Source of the DNA: Dichetophora obliterata
Taxonomy: Eukaryota; Arthropoda; Insecta; Diptera; Sciomyzidae
DNA: 64,000 nucleotides
Direction of reading: 5' to 3'
Assembly (NCBI GenBank): GCA_963920525.1
Contig: OY986437.1
Location: forward strand, 61,665,330-61,729,329
Made by a program: the position numbers and the translations under genes. The notes under the pieces are model-generated. The model was not told the origin of the DNA and did not search any database. It saw nothing but the letters and a program-made list of their open reading frames with translations. How positions within the stretch are numbered: position 1 is the first letter of the stretch; every line of letters starts with the position of its first letter. Below, one piece after another: positions 18,229 to 30,297 of the stretch.

Positions 18229-19770
18229 TCAGCCTGTGCTTTTTATGAACCTCCAGATATCTAGCAGTGGTGTGCTCGCTAAATCTGCCAAGTCTTTGGA
18301 AAATCTGTTCCCCATATATAGGAGTCGACGGTTCTGTAGACTTGGACATTCGCATAGAAGGTGAGTTATTTTTTCTGCTTCTTCCGGATCCTTGCAGCTC
18401 CGACAGAAGTCTGGGGCTGTTATGTTCATTTTATTGGCCATTACCCCAATGGGGCACTGACCTGTTAGAACTCCAACAAGAATCCAAATTTCTCGTTTGG
18501 CCAAAAGCAGATGGCTTTCGGTTCTCTTTTATTGAGATATGTTGCAGTCACCTCTGTAGGCCCAGTTAGTGTTAGCATTATCTCTGGCTTTAAGGTCTAT
18601 GCTCCTTTTCACGACGCCTATTGAAATATACATATTGCCATTACATTATATGTACACATCTGTATTAGCTCTGTTTGTACTTGCGGTTACTCCACGCCTA
18701 ACCAGTTCATCCGCTGCGTCGTTCCCTACGATATTGCTATGTCCGAGAACCCAGCAAAGGGTGGAATTGTGGTTATTGCAGATACTGTTCAGTGCCAGTT
18801 TACAGTTCTGTACCGTTCGAGCCTTCGTCGTTTTACTATTCAGCGCTTTGATGGCAGCTTGGCTATCCACAAGAATTGCTACCCTTGTTGGGGTAAGATT
18901 TTTCCTATAAATGGCCTGTGCATCTTTTTCAATAGCATATATTTCTGCCTGAAAAACGCTACAGTAGTCGGGGAGTTTGTAGGACTCTTTGATTTGTAGT
19001 GTTTTACAGCATGTTTTACACCTGATCCAGTTTCGTTTTCCATTTTGGAACCATCAGTATATAATTGGAGATTGCCGTTGAATTCTACGGCCGTTTCTTC
19101 CCATTCTTGTCTGTTGGGGATGGATGTGGCATATTCTGTGCCGAATCTCACACTAGGTATGATATAATTGGTTGTTCTTTTTGATTCCTCGGTTCCAAAG
19201 AGATTCAGAATAGATGCATGTCCGAAAGTGTTGTTCCTCCAGGCTTGTGATTCGTTGAGGCGAATCGCGATTTTGGTCGCGAAACACTTAAGGACCTCTT
19301 CTATAGGGAGAAGATTAAGCATAATTTCCAGACCCGCCTGTGGCGTTGATCTCATGGCTCCTGTTGCTCCTATGCATGCTTACCTTTGGACTCCTGTTAG
19401 GGAGCAAAGGTAGCTCTTTTTGTGCGCTATCGTCCACCATACAAGAAAGCCGTAGGTAAAAATGGGTCTCACGATCGCTGTATACATCCAGTGGATTGAC
19501 AAAGACTATCTGACATGCGTAAAGAGCGCATAGTGGTTCTTTTTCTGTGTTGCGTTTTCAGCTCAGCTTATTATCAATGATAATTCCAAGGTATTTAGCT
19601 TCCGTGGAAATCTTCAGAGTTACAACGTTCAGTTTCGGTAATGTGAAACTTTATATTTTCCTTCTTCTTGTGAACAGAACGAGTTCAGTCTTTGTTCGGT
19701 TTACACCCAGTCCATTCGATTCTGCCCAGCACGATAGCTCACTCAATGCCCCAGTCATTAATTCGCTAAC
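18229..19770 (-). pseudogene. LINE-3 RT C-terminus, RNase H and CCHC tail
   Basis: It resumes the RT just after the YADD block with VSELMTGALSELSCWAESNG, LGVNRTKTELVLFTRR and a YLGI-like segment. RNase H follows: LYTDGSKMENETGSG, then MDSQAAIKALNSKT and CWVLGHSNIVGNDAADELVR. The last part (18504-18229) has LVGVLTGQCPIGVMANKM and FCRSCKDPEEAEKITHLLC, a CCHC-type motif, and ends IWRFIKSTG. Several stops and frameshifts separate these pieces, and a piece between 18505 and 18645 is degenerate. Confidence 0.8.
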
Positions 19771-20067
19771 TTTTATTTATTCGTTAAGCTTAATACAAGC
19801 TGATTAACTAAGAACTAATCTTATTCTAACAGGGTTTATTTATTTATTTATTTATTTTTTTCTCTCCTTTTCTTGTTTTAGTGTTCGAAAGATATCCAAT
19901 TCGTGGTGGGCGTAATCCGAACACCAGAAAAACGTTATTATAAGAACACGTCAAAAAGGAAATACGGGGAGAAAAGTAATAAAGGGAACTTACAATAATT
20001 AACAGAGAATATGTATCATATCTTAATTGAAAGAAAAAGATTATAGAGGGGAAAAATGGCTTTGGAG

Positions 20068-21204
20068 TTAAGAAGAAGTGGCGTTGGAGTTTAGAAGGGC
20101 ATTTCGAAGTCGAGATCTGCTCAGATGAAAATCAAATTCGCTGATCAAATTGTTAGTTACACGAAGCATCCTGGTTACAGGTTCACTGCAACCATAGTCG
20201 GTACGATGGAAGTTGAGGTGGAAGAGAGGAATAGACCTAAGGTTACGTGGGTTAGTATTAAAGGATATTAATTGGAGTAGTGCAGGGCAGTTAATGGTAC
20301 CGCATACAAGTTGATGAATGAAGAGTACATCTGCAACTTCTCTTCGTTTTGCAAGAGATTGCATGTTAATCAACTTCAGGTGGTCTGCATAAGGAGGTAA
20401 GTTGAAACTGTCAGAACCAGGAAGACCGCGTAGTGCGAACTTAATGAATCTTCGTTGAACGGCTTCGATTCGCACAGAATGGATGTTGTAGATAGGAGAC
20501 CAAACCTGGCTGGCATATTCGAGGATGGGTCTAACAAAGGTAAGGTAGAGAGATTTAGTAACGTAAGGATTGGAGAATTCTCTGGACCAGTGTTTCACAA
20601 AACCCAGTGCAGAATTGGCTCTACTAATGATATTATCAATATGAGACCTAAAATTAAGTTCCTTGTCACATATTACACCTAAGTCCCGTAAAAAGCTTAC
20701 AGGAGGAACTGGCTTGCCGAGTAAGTAATAAGTTCTTGGGGGAATTTGGAGACGCTTGCGTGAATATGTAATAGCTTGACATTTACTAACGTTGAGCTCT
20801 AGAAGATTTTTTTGACTCCAAGTGGAAAAACTAACTAGATCTTCTTGAAGATAGTGAGAATCGTCGTTAGTTTGTATGCGCCGATAGATTTTCATATCAT
20901 CAGAATACGCAGAGAGATTGGATTCTTTGATGATGCCATCTACATCAGTGGTTGTTAAGACAAACAACAAAGGTCCAAGGTGACTACCTTGTGGGACACC
21001 AGAGGTAGCTGAAAAAAAATCTGAATTGGAAAATCTAAAGATGACATTATAACGACGTTCTTCGAGATATGATTTAATCCAAGACATAAAGAGTGATGGA
21101 AAACCAAAGGCTTTAAGCTTAAGAAGAATCATAGTGTGTGAGATTTTGTCGAACGCTTTACTAAAGTCGGTAGACACTACATCAACTTCGTACCCGCTTT
21201 CCAA
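20068..21204 (-). CDS. Jockey-like reverse transcriptase, C-terminal two thirds
   Basis: An open stretch of 378 codons ends at a natural stop. Motif A is VSTDFSKAFDKISHTMIL, motif B is TSGVPQGSHLGPLLFVL, the active site is LSAYSDDMKIY (YADD with Ala to Ser, both aspartates kept), and the later blocks are LLELNVSKCQAI, FLRDLGVICDKELNFRSHI and TFVRPILEYASQVWSP. The C-terminus ends LLNSNATSS. It continues upstream without a stop in the matching sense into a separate frame at 21250, so the full ORF2 is broken by at least one frameshift near 21210-21250. Nothing suggests a host role. Confidence 0.85.
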   Translation of the reverse strand: MESGYEVDVVSTDFSKAFDKISHTMILLKLKAFGFPSLFMSWIKSYLEERRYNVIFRFSNSDFFSATSGVPQGSHLGPLLFVLTTTDVDGIIKESNLSAYSDDMKIYRRIQTNDDSHYLQEDLVSFSTWSQKNLLELNVSKCQAITYSRKRLQIPPRTYYLLGKPVPPVSFLRDLGVICDKELNFRSHIDNIISRANSALGFVKHWSREFSNPYVTKSLYLTFVRPILEYASQVWSPIYNIHSVRIEAVQRRFIKFALRGLPGSDSFNLPPYADHLKLINMQSLAKRREVADVLFIHQLVCGTINCPALLQLISFNTNPRNLRSIPLFHLNFHRTDYGCSEPVTRMLRVTNNLISEFDFHLSRSRLRNALLNSNATSS

Positions 21205-22330
21205 CGAGCATAGAGCGTTTGAAACAAATTCTACAAGGTTAGTAGTAGTCTATCTTCCCTTGAGGAAGCCGTGTTGGCTGGGAGGAAAAATAGATTTGCA
21301 ATGGAAAAAGAGAATGTCATAAATAATGCTTTCAAACATTTTTGGAGTACATAAAAGTTTTTCAATAGGTCTGTAGTTGGAAATATCATTTCTTGGTCCT
21401 TTCTTATGCAGAGGTATTATGTATGAGCTCTTCCACAACTTAGTAAAAATGGAATTAGAAATAGAAAGTTTAAAAAGAGCCAATAGGGGATGAGCCAACA
21501 CGTCCGCGAATTTTTTATAACAATAGCAGGCAAGCCATCGGGTCCTGGAGAATAATCGTCCTTCAGATTATTTATCTTTTCTAACACATCAGCTAGTGTA
21601 ATATCAACAGAAGTTAGCGACGTTTGAGGACAGTCCCTTAACAAAGAAAAATACTCGTAGTCTAGTTCGTCGTTATGATAAGTGTATGGCTGACTGAAAA
21701 AATTTGCAAATAGGTTTGCAATTATTTCCGGATTGTCTGAGGAGATGTCCGAAAAAGTAAGGGTAGATGGGTAGTTGTCAGATTTTCTTTTAATATTTAT
21801 AAACTTGTAGAAGCTTTTAGGATCCGACAGCAATTTAGTTTGAATATGAGCAAGATAAGACTCGTATAGCGTTTCACAGAGTGCGGAAAAAAGGTTAAAG
21901 GCGTGAAGACAATTTGTGAGATCAAGAGAAGAACGAGAAATTAAATATGTGCGCAATAGTTTGTTCCTTTTGTTGCGGAATACACGTAGTTCCTTATTGT
22001 ACCAGGGAGGACATGACGAAAAGTTTTTCTGCCTGGTGAAGGGGACAGAATGTGTGAAGCAGTCGAAAATTATGTCATAGAAGTGAGCAACTGCAGTATC
22101 AACGCTTTCATGAGCATTATCGAAGAGATGTTGGAAATCGATTCTACTGAATAAAATTTCTAGTTTTACAAAATCAGTTTTCCGAAAGTTAAAGCCGTAC
22201 GAGTGCTCGAAATGTGTATTTTTGATATCAATGTTATATGATAAGGTAAGGGATAATGGTGGATGGTACTGATCGAGTGAAGAAAGAAGACTTGCGGAGA
22301 CTACGCAGTTATCTAAATCCGAAGAACCTT
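21205..22330 (-). pseudogene. Jockey-like ORF2, linker and RT N-terminus
   Basis: From about 22330 down: SYGFNFRKTDFVKLEILFS, HFYDIIFDCFTHSVPF, CPPWYNKELRVFRNKRNKL, DPKSFYKFINIKRKS, DNPEIIANLFANFFSQPY and SPGPDGLPAIVIKN, the standard linker and RT entry. After a frameshift near 21500 it continues with LWKSSYIIPLHKKGPRNDI, SNYRPIEKLLCTPKMFESII and QHGFLKGR. The endonuclease is missing. The first 20 or so residues of the longest local ORF, containing VVAYADDVAIL, belong to LINE-3, so that ORF is a chimera made by insertion. Confidence 0.85.
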
Positions 22331-22344
22331 TTTGCAGGTATTTC

Positions 22345-23690
22345 CCGCATATTAGGATGGCGACGTCATCGGCATAGGCTACCACTTTTGTTCCACCAGT
22401 TTTGAGTGTAGTGAGAATTTTGTCAACCACAATCAGCCATATTAGGGGGATATGGCTCCTCCCTACGGTGTGCCTCTTGTGACCTCTTTCTTCACCACGC
22501 TCATTCCCATTTGTGAGCTTATACGTCTGCTGTTGAGCATTTTATAAATCCACTGGGTTATTTTGCTGTTGACTCCTTTGTCTACTAGAGCATTCTTTTT
22601 GGAATCTGTATTCACATTGTTGAATGTGCCTTCGATGTCCAAAAGAGTTGCTAAAGTATATTCTTTGTGAGAAAGGGTTCCTTCTATGACTGAAACCACC
22701 TCATGCAGTGCCGTTTCCACTGATTTAACTTTAAGGTAGGCGTGTTGCACACTGCAAATATTGGTATCGTTCAAAGATTCTCTTATTATCTATTATTCTC
22801 TCTAGCGTTTTCATCATGAACGATGAGAGACTAATAGGCATGTACTAATCTCCTAAGTAAAAAATGCATATCTCCATTTTAGTAGTTTTGATACATTTAG
22901 CTTTTGAGCTTTTTATCATTCTAAGAAACACACTAGAAGTAACAATTTTACTTAACGTTTTTCTGTCTTTTGCAGTTGAAAATGGGTAATCTTAGCTTAA
23001 CACAAAAGTCAGAAACTCAACCACGGTTCCAAATCTACCCTTAACTCACTTTTGGAATTTTGGCGTTTGTGACTTTCTTTCTTAGGACGGCAGTGTTATC
23101 CTTTGGCGCTGAGTGTATCGGTTTCCCAGCTTTAGGAATGAAAACAATTCGCACTTCTCTCCAAATTTTTGGACCATATCCTGTCTTGAGACAACCGGTG
23201 AAGATTGCTATAAGCCAGGGCATGGTTCTGGGAAGAGCATGTTGCATCATGACTGGATGGAGGATTCCATCAGGCCCTGCAGATTTGTAGGGCTTGAAAG
23301 ATCCAATCGACCATTCTACAGTTGGCCTTGTAAAAATGTTTGGGGTTTTCTGTAAGGATTCTGGTATTGTCATTTCCAAGTTACTGTTAGTTCCATTTTA
23401 AGTTTCCATAAGTAGCAAAAGCGTTTCCTGGCTGGATTCTGTTCAGGATCTGTCGGACCTCTTAATGTATCCCGGGACCGATGGGTCTTTGGATAGCGTC
23501 TTTCGAAGTCTGGCAGCTTCACTGGTATCCTCAATGAACTCGCAGAAATTTGTCCAAGATGTTCGCTTAGCTGTTCTTACTTTCCTTGTATCGGTCGAGT
23601 AAACTTTTTGGATTCTTTTAAGATCTTCGTTGACCCTTTTTCGGCGGTGTAGCCTTTGTTCGACCTCTATTCGGCCGGTTATATTTTATC
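22345..23690 (-). pseudogene. LINE-3 linker and RT, with small insertion
   Basis: Contains the linker (KRVNEDLKRIQKVYS, AARLRKTLSKDPSVPGYIK), RT entry (YKSAGPDGILHPVMMQHAL, WREVRIVFIPKAGKP), SLSSFMMKTLERIID, and palm motifs (LDIEGTFNNV for motif A, VTRGTP for motif B, YADD). A stretch of about 255 bp at 22848-23103 interrupts it between APKD and the expected YRPIS-like segment. Frameshifts are frequent. Confidence 0.8.
22848..23103. mobile_element. Short insertion inside LINE-3 RT (possible MITE)
   Basis: The LINE-3 coding sequence is cut between APKD and MPISLSSF. The intervening bases are AT-rich and unrelated to RT. Its ends (CTCCTAAGTAAAA on the left, TTTCTTAGGACGG on the right) form a weak inverted repeat around CCTAAG. 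No clear target duplication is visible. Confidence 0.45.
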
Positions 23691-25970
23691 TCGGGAAAGT
23701 ACCAGCAATTTTCTTAAAACAAATCCTGATTTTCTATATAAAAAAATATACACTCCATGCATACTAGAGTAGTGAAATTCAATATTTGTGGCATAAAAGT
23801 GTATACAAAAAACAATGGAGAAGTACATTTCTATATATAAATTAAATGTGTGTACCGTCTTTGCAATTACGTCTTATAAACTAGTCAAGTGTTTTTTAAA
23901 CGTTACAATTTCGCCTGAAAGCCGTAAAATTTCACATTAAAAGCCTTTAATTATGGTTATAAAAAAGTTTAAAAGCATTTTTTGCTGCATCTTAACTGAT
24001 CGTATCTAAGCCATTAACACACGAAGCGCAAAAATTGTTGCCTGCCTCTATTCTCCATTCTATTCTTTTATTTAATTTATATGTTGCATTAAAAACCTTT
24101 ATTAAGCAACTATTTATTGGTAGAGGCTTTGGAAAATCTTAAATGAAGATCGTTTCAAGCACAAAAGCACTTCAACACATTAAATATCGCAAAAATATGA
24201 GCGCAGATGATTTTCTTAATCTACCGTTTTAACAATTGAACGTATCACAAAGGATCTTTCCCAACAACAACAGCCAGTCTCAACATCTTAACCAGGAAGT
24301 GTGCCCAAAAGCATTTGTTGTTATTTCTTTGATGATGATGATAATGATGATGATGATGATGATGGCAGCAACATCGAGTTGAGCCCAATAAATGAATGAA
24401 TGTAGGCAAGGTAAAAATGTATAAAAGATAAATAATTCATATCTCACGCACATTGCAATCAATGGCTGCCCAATACACGGTATAATGAGTCTAGAATCCA
24501 AACTCTAGATAAAGTTGAAGCTAGAAGAATATATTGGCAGCTTAGAGTTGTAGTTGGTGTTGTTGTTTTAACCCTTTCAGTTACATTGGCCAATATATTG
24601 AACAAGATATATTCGCATATTGTGGAATTTTTTTGTAACTGGGACGTAGAGTGATGATTTTCCTCTTCGTGAAAAATACTGTATTGAACAAGCTATATGT
24701 TTTTGACTTTCTTTGGGCATTAAAGGAAAACAGACTAGGCATGTATTTAAGCTCTACATTATTTGGCCAAAATTAAAAAAGCTGATTCCGCAACCCTAAC
24801 CGCAGCTATCTTTTGTCGACATTTACGCTATTTACACTTTATCGCTCTTCAAGAGTTAAAATGTTTACATGCTTAGATGAGAACCATTAATATTTATTTT
24901 TGTTTTAAATTTATTTCAACTTGACTTAGTTTTTTAGAGAAATGTGACCTTTAACCTAAAATTTGGTTTTTTCTGCCTTCATGTTTTACTGATTTAAAAT
25001 TTTCTCTGTTCCTTAGTTTTTTCAGATTTGTATCTCAACGCTTTGATTTTTGTGACAGAAAGGGTTAATGATGCTGTAGCTTCGTGAGATTGGTTTAATT
25101 TGAGCGGTTTTTAGTTAAGCTGTTGTTGTTGTTGATATTGTTTTATGCAATTCTAGAGCTCATAACTTTTCTCCAAGACGTCGGTGCGCGCGCTAGGCTT
25201 TGGAAAACAAATGGGAAACCCTGTTTTTGTTCTTGTGTTGGCGGTTTTTCTTATTTCAGTTTTGTGACTTTAAGCAAACTAATGAATATAATTGACAAAA
25301 ATTGACTTAATACTTTAAGAGTTTCATGCATTTTTTTCAGTTTTGTCAAATCTTTAGATTTTTCAATCATCTGAACAGTGTTCTTTCTTTCAACATTTTT
25401 ATTTAAGCTTAAGCATAAGCATATTTATACACGAAAGTTCGAACTCCATGAAGTTAATTTTTTAAAACCTGATCTCGAAATACCCGTCAGTGTTAAATAC
25501 GCTAAATATGAAGTTGTAAACACAAGCTGCTTCGTTTTAAATTTTTACAAATTAGATTTTTTTACAAAATGCTAACAGAGCGGAAACAATTATTTCCGGG
25601 CCAATACAGCGTATAGTTCAGTTAATGTGGCTGAATTTTTTTAATCTCTAGGTCTAAATAATTATTGATTGATTTATTTTAATCAGAGAAGTCAGAGTCC
25701 CTGTCCGAAAAGGGGTCGAGCTTCAGTTTTTTTTTTTAATGTCTTACATCTTAATGTTTTCAATTATTTTCGGACTCGTCATCACTAATCTGGCACCCAA
25801 ATTTTTCCATCACATCAGGATTTTGAGAAAACCGAGATCCAAGGTCAAAAAATTCTCAAGGTCAAAAATTTTGTTATAAGTTGATAAAAATTTGTCTTTC
25901 ATACTTCCATCCCCCTCCCCCTTGTTTTACCCTTATTTGTACGTTTTTCAAAAATACTTTATTTTAGCAT
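23691..25970. other. Low-repeat AT-rich DNA, no gene supported
   Basis: Contains a GAT microsatellite (24328-24364), scattered GTT runs (24548-24566, 25122-25136) and small ORFs without recognisable domains (25123-25305, 25378-25575). No promoter or exon structure can be argued. It may be single-copy intergenic or intronic DNA. Confidence 0.45.
24328..24364 (+). repeat. (GAT)n microsatellite
   Basis: A run of GAT repeats with one AAT interruption. The apparent poly-isoleucine segment of the opposite-strand ORF here is just this repeat. Confidence 0.9.
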
Positions 25971-25975
25971 AGCTA

Positions 25976-27597
25976 CAGTACCGTGCATATCTGAGCAAAT
26001 GTTTAGGAATATATATTTAAGGCTCTGTAAAAATATTAATACGTAACCAAATTCAATTAAACTTTTAGCATGTTATTCGTTACTTAATTCCAACAAAAAA
26101 AATCTACAAAAAAGTTTAAAAGACAAATATGATAAAGAGAATAAGAAAGAAACACAAGAGAAACTCCATATGCTCAGTTTTGCACGTTTCGCACACATAT
26201 AGTTAGAAGAACCGTTACACTGAACAAATGAGAAAATATTTACCGTTATTGCTTTTGTATGTTACACATGAACTTTGCTCGCATTTAACTTTTGATGTTA
26301 GTTGTAGAAAAGTGTTTGAAGCTAGATAATTGCTTGTGAATTAAAAGTATGAGAAAAATAAGTATTGAACTAGAAAAAAGCATCGTGGCATTGACTGAAG
26401 GTGGGAATTCCTCAAGAATAATTGCGGAAAAATTAAATGTAAGCCAACGCACAGTAGTTAATGTTCAGAATCGTCGAAATGTTGTACGTGCGCCGAATGT
26501 TGGAGGACGACCTAAACTACTGTCAGACTCAGATGCACGTATAATGGCACGGGAAATGCGAAAAAAAAAGTTCGACGACACCTAAGAAGGCTGCAGAGTT
26601 CTTAAACAAGGCAGTTAGTGAGTGGACCGCGCGTAGAGCTTTGAAAAGAATCGGCTTGGAATCAGCTATCAAAAAGAAAAAAACTGCCTTGTCGACAAAA
26701 AATAAAAAAGCACGTCTAGCTTTTTGCAAAAGTCACAAAAATTGGAGCGTTGAGGACTGAAAGCACGTAATTTGGTCGGACGAAGTGAAGATTAACCGTT
26801 TTCAATTCGATGGGATAAGTTATTACTGGCGCCGACCTAAAGAAAGCATCCAAAGGTATCATTTGAAGCAAACTGTGAAACATGGAGGAGGCAGTTTGAT
26901 GGTGTGGGGTTGCTTCATATGGTGGCATATTGGTCCACTAGTTAAAATAAGTGGTATAATGAAAAAAGAAGACTACTTAAATATTTTGCAAACCAATTTG
27001 CCAGATTTCGTAGATTTGAGCGCCTACCCCGAACCAGAAGTCATTTTTCAACAGGACGGGGATCCCAAACACACCGCTAAAATAGTTAAGGCATGGCTAT
27101 CCCTGCAAAATTTTAAGGTAATGGAGTGGCCTGCACAATCGCCCGGTCTCAATCCAATTGATAATTTGTGGGCAATAATGAAAAGGCGGCTGGGAAAATA
27201 TCAAAGGGCTCCTGAGAACATGGAAGAACTATGGTGTCGTGTTCAATATGAGTGGAACCAAATTCCTGACAACTTTATTCAGAATCTGGTTGAAAGCATG
27301 CCCAAACGTGTTAAAAGCGTCATTAAAAACAAAGGACTGTGGACCAAATACTGAAAAAAATAGTATTGCTCATGTTTGCGAAACGTGCAAAACTGAGCAT
27401 ATAGAGCTTATCTAAAATTTCTATTTTATTGTCTTCTTCTATTTTATTGTCTTCTAAGTTATTTTGTATAATATTTTTGTTAGAATTAAGGAACAAATAA
27501 AATTCAAAACGTTTTTAAGAATTTGGTTGCTTATTAATATTTTTACAGATCCATAAATTTATATTCCTAAACATTTGCTCGGTTATGCACGGTACTG
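25976..27597 (+). mobile_element. Tc1-like transposon A, TA duplication, ~80-bp TIRs
   Basis: The ends are CAGTACCGTGCATA at 25976 and TATGCACGGTACTG ending at 27597, with TA on each side (25974-25975 and 27598-27599). The inverted repeats extend about 80 bp, sharing GAGCAAATGTTTAGGAATAT, CTGTAAAAATATTAATA and AACCAAATTC. An inner inverted pair around GCTCAGTTTTGCACGTTTCG (26173 and 27377) lies just outside the coding region. Length 1622 bp is typical of Tc1 elements. The transposase is broken, so this copy is not autonomous. Confidence 0.95.
26349..27354 (+). pseudogene. Tc1-like transposase, one frameshift and one stop
   Basis: The N-terminal helix-turn-helix (ELEKSIVALTEGGNSSRIIA, KLNVSQRTVVNVQ) and GRP hinge (VGGRPKLL) are present. 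A frameshift occurs in the run of A at about 26563-26570. A TGA at 26757-26759 replaces an expected Trp just before VIWSDEVK (first catalytic Asp). The second Asp is in IFQQDGDPKHTAK. The third position, 34 residues later, is Asp in LNPIDNLWAI where Tc1 proteins normally have Glu. The C-terminus ends KNKGLWTKY. Confidence 0.92.
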
Positions 27598-27599
27598 TA

Positions 27600-29504
27600 T
27601 ATTCTGCAAACCATTGAGAAATGTAATATTATGTGTTGGCAAAAAGTTATTCCTATTGAAAAACATTCAGGGTCTTCCAACAACTAAATTACTCTAGATC
27701 CACCATATCCAAGCAATAGACCCCCAAGTAGAAATATTAAAAAAAACAGCGGAGGTGTTTGCATCGAAAATGAAAACTTTGATTTTCATGTCATTTTTTC
27801 CTTGATGTTGTATGAAATAGTCGTTGTAGTAATAATTTCTACAATTTTGAAGATATGTGAATGTTTGCAGTTAAACAAACAAACAAACAAAAAGTGAGTA
27901 CAATAGTAAAGATTACTATTAAAAATTGTGTAGAATTTTTTATATTACCTACTCCTTCCCAAAAGTCTTACGTTCAAGAAAATTTCGTATATATTTTAAT
28001 ATTTGTGTTTGCTTAAAATTTAAGTTCCTTCCAAAAACCAAAAATTTCAATATTTTCAAAATTTCTACAAAAGTCGTTTCAAGATTTAAATGTGTTATAT
28101 TTTAATTGTAACTAACAGATGATTTGTACAAATTTAAAGAAACTGACATTGACAAAACACGCCTTTTTTTCTTGTAAGGAAATAAAAACCATCATTGTAA
28201 AGAGGACCTTCATTTAAAGTCAGATCTTAGTTTTAAGGCGCTCTAACAATATAAAACAAATTCTATACAACCCCTATCCCTTCGATAATATTTGACTGGT
28301 AATTTATTGTATTTGTATGAGCTCTGAATGCACTTTCAATGCGCTTTCAATTAATGCGCCCTAATTATTAATCACGCATACTACACGCATAGTTCCACGC
28401 TTACAACAACAACAATAACTTCCCAAAGTTATAACAATGTATCTGCATTTGACCAAATAGTGGTCATCAAGGCAAAATTAATAAATTTAACACCCTAACA
28501 AGATATACATTTGATTTTCTCCCAAAAAAAAACCACAAACTAACCCGCAAACTCTGAACGCATGCGTATGCCGCCTGTCTGACAGTTTTATGTTATTTTT
28601 CTCTTTTTTTTTTTTTTTGTTAATTAAATAATTGAATTCAACTTGACGTTCGCCTTAAGTTAAGCTAACAAATGACCAAACATTAGTGCAGCACTTGTGA
28701 TCGAGCATAAAAAAATACAAAAATAATACGAGTAACTGGCTCCAGCATCAACTCTAGCAAACAACAATAACTATTTCTCACTTTTGTGTCATTAAGAAAT
28801 TTTCTGAATAAATTCAAATAAAAGTGATGAATAATGTATGTGTTTATAAGTCTTAATTGTGGTAGTTGTTGGTGGTAATTTAAGTGAAAATGTGCCTTAA
28901 TTAGCTTAGACAGTTTTAATGGCTTGATTTTTTTACATTTCTTCTTTTATCAACACGATTGTGATGCTGTTTGCAAGTTCAAAAAGGTGTTTTTCACAAC
29001 TTAATAGATAGTTAGCATCTATGTTTTCACAACAAGTCGTTAAACTAACTGTTTTCATGTAAACATTAGTGTTTGGTTTATTTTCATAGTAAATTTTTAC
29101 TTTTTTTTTTTTCTTTTAAATCATTTATATCTTTTAAGCTGGTTTTATATCTTTTCATATCTATAAAAAAAGCTAGAGTTTAACTTTATTTAGTACATGC
29201 AAACTGTCTTGTAGTGCTCAACGAGAACCCCGACTAAATTTTTTTCTTATGTAGATCTTCTCTGTCATGAAAATAGTTTTCTTTATGACTTTGACACATT
29301 TTCATTGTAAAAAAGGTGTAAGATTTAAAAAATATTTTTTTTATATTTTATTTTTTATTTTTTGTTTATTTGGTTGCTAAGCTAAACGAGTTTTATAGGA
29401 ATTTGAAATTCTAAAAAAATATATTGTAATCAATATACAAAAATGTAAAATAAGATATTGATTGAAATTAAGTATTATTAACAGGCTAGCTGAAACCCGG
29501 CGCG
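27600..29504. other. AT-rich DNA, no gene or element recognised
   Basis: Contains long A and T runs (for example 28606-28618, 29100-29112), short CAA runs and no recognisable ORF. Looks like low-complexity intergenic or intronic sequence. Confidence 0.45.
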
Positions 29505-30297
29505 TTGCTGCCACGCTCCCTTGCATGTGTAAATTGAGGTCGAATTCTGAATTTCGATGCTGTCCGACCTATAAATTCCAAGCTGCTAGATATCCCAAAT
29601 TTGGGTTGTATGGGAGGTGCAACGCCCCCTTGACCAACGCCCATTATATGTGATCAATGCAGTGTTGCCAGGTGCCTCTTATCATTTACCCCTAGATTGG
29701 ATTTCAAATCCCCCTAAAATTCCCCAAAATTTGTTTTCCAAAAACATACAAAAATGCATTTGTAAATTACTTTTGTTAATATATTGACACTTCAATAAAT
29801 TGAAAACTTCAAGTTTTTTATTAAAATAAAAGTATATAAATAAACATTGGCAATACATTTTATAAATCTACATTACAAAAATTCTATGCAAAACAAAGCA
29901 AACCAAATTTTTTTTCATTTAATTCATGTTGTTTTATAAAAACTAACATATACAATGTATATTATACATAAAAAAGCTACATTTCATGAGATAATTAAAT
30001 CTTATTTAATTATTGAATTTTTAAATAAATATTGGTATTCGTCTAACTGAAGTAAATTAACGTCTATATAAGATAAAAGATTCCACTCTTTTATTGTTTC
30101 ATTCACATCTTCGCAAACCTCTTTAAAATGAACAGTGATATCTGTAATATCACCCTTTTTTAAACTATTTGCTGTTCCTGGAGTAAAAATTTAAGTTTTT
30201 ATAAAATATGAAAATTGTCTGAGACTCGAGTTTAAATTTTGTTCACACAACTTTATTACAAAATTAATACAGTTTTTTTTTAATTTGATCTAATACG

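Larger units (their letters stand above)
19771..22344 (-). mobile_element. LINE-4: jockey-like LINE inserted into LINE-3
   Basis: A 5'-truncated element of about 2.57 kb. Its 5' junction lies within the YADD region of LINE-3 near 22340, where the frame changes from GGKYLQ-type LINE-3 coding to KGSSDLDNCVVSASLL of the insert. Its 3' end, read on the minus strand, is a CGAATAAATAAAAG tail at 19771, after which LINE-3 coding resumes in frame (VSELMTG). A second TTTATTTATTTATT run at 19830-19855 lies in its 3' UTR. A clean target duplication was not found. Confidence 0.85.
18186..23690 (-). mobile_element. LINE-3: RNase H-bearing LINE split by another LINE
   Basis: Minus-strand landmarks follow the order of R1/LOA/I-type ORF2. 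23690-23380 is the linker (EVEQRLHRRKR, TAKRTSWTNFCEFIED). 23379-22345 is the RT (SAGPDGILHPVMMQ, FIPKAGKP, SLSSFMMKTLERIID, HAYLKVKSVETALHE, VVAYADDVAILICGKYL). 19770-18900 is the RT C-terminus and RNase H start. 18870-18229 is the RNase H and CCHC-like tail. The 3' end is a TAACCTAACCTTA tail near 18190. A jockey-like LINE at 19771-22344 sits inside the RT. The 5' end is truncated. Confidence 0.85.

Noticed and set aside
22320..22430. Novel fusion protein joining a YADD domain to a linker
   Set aside because: Explained by insertion of LINE-4 into LINE-3.
28606..28618. Poly-T as a LINE tail
   Set aside because: No LINE coding sequence or target duplication adjacent.
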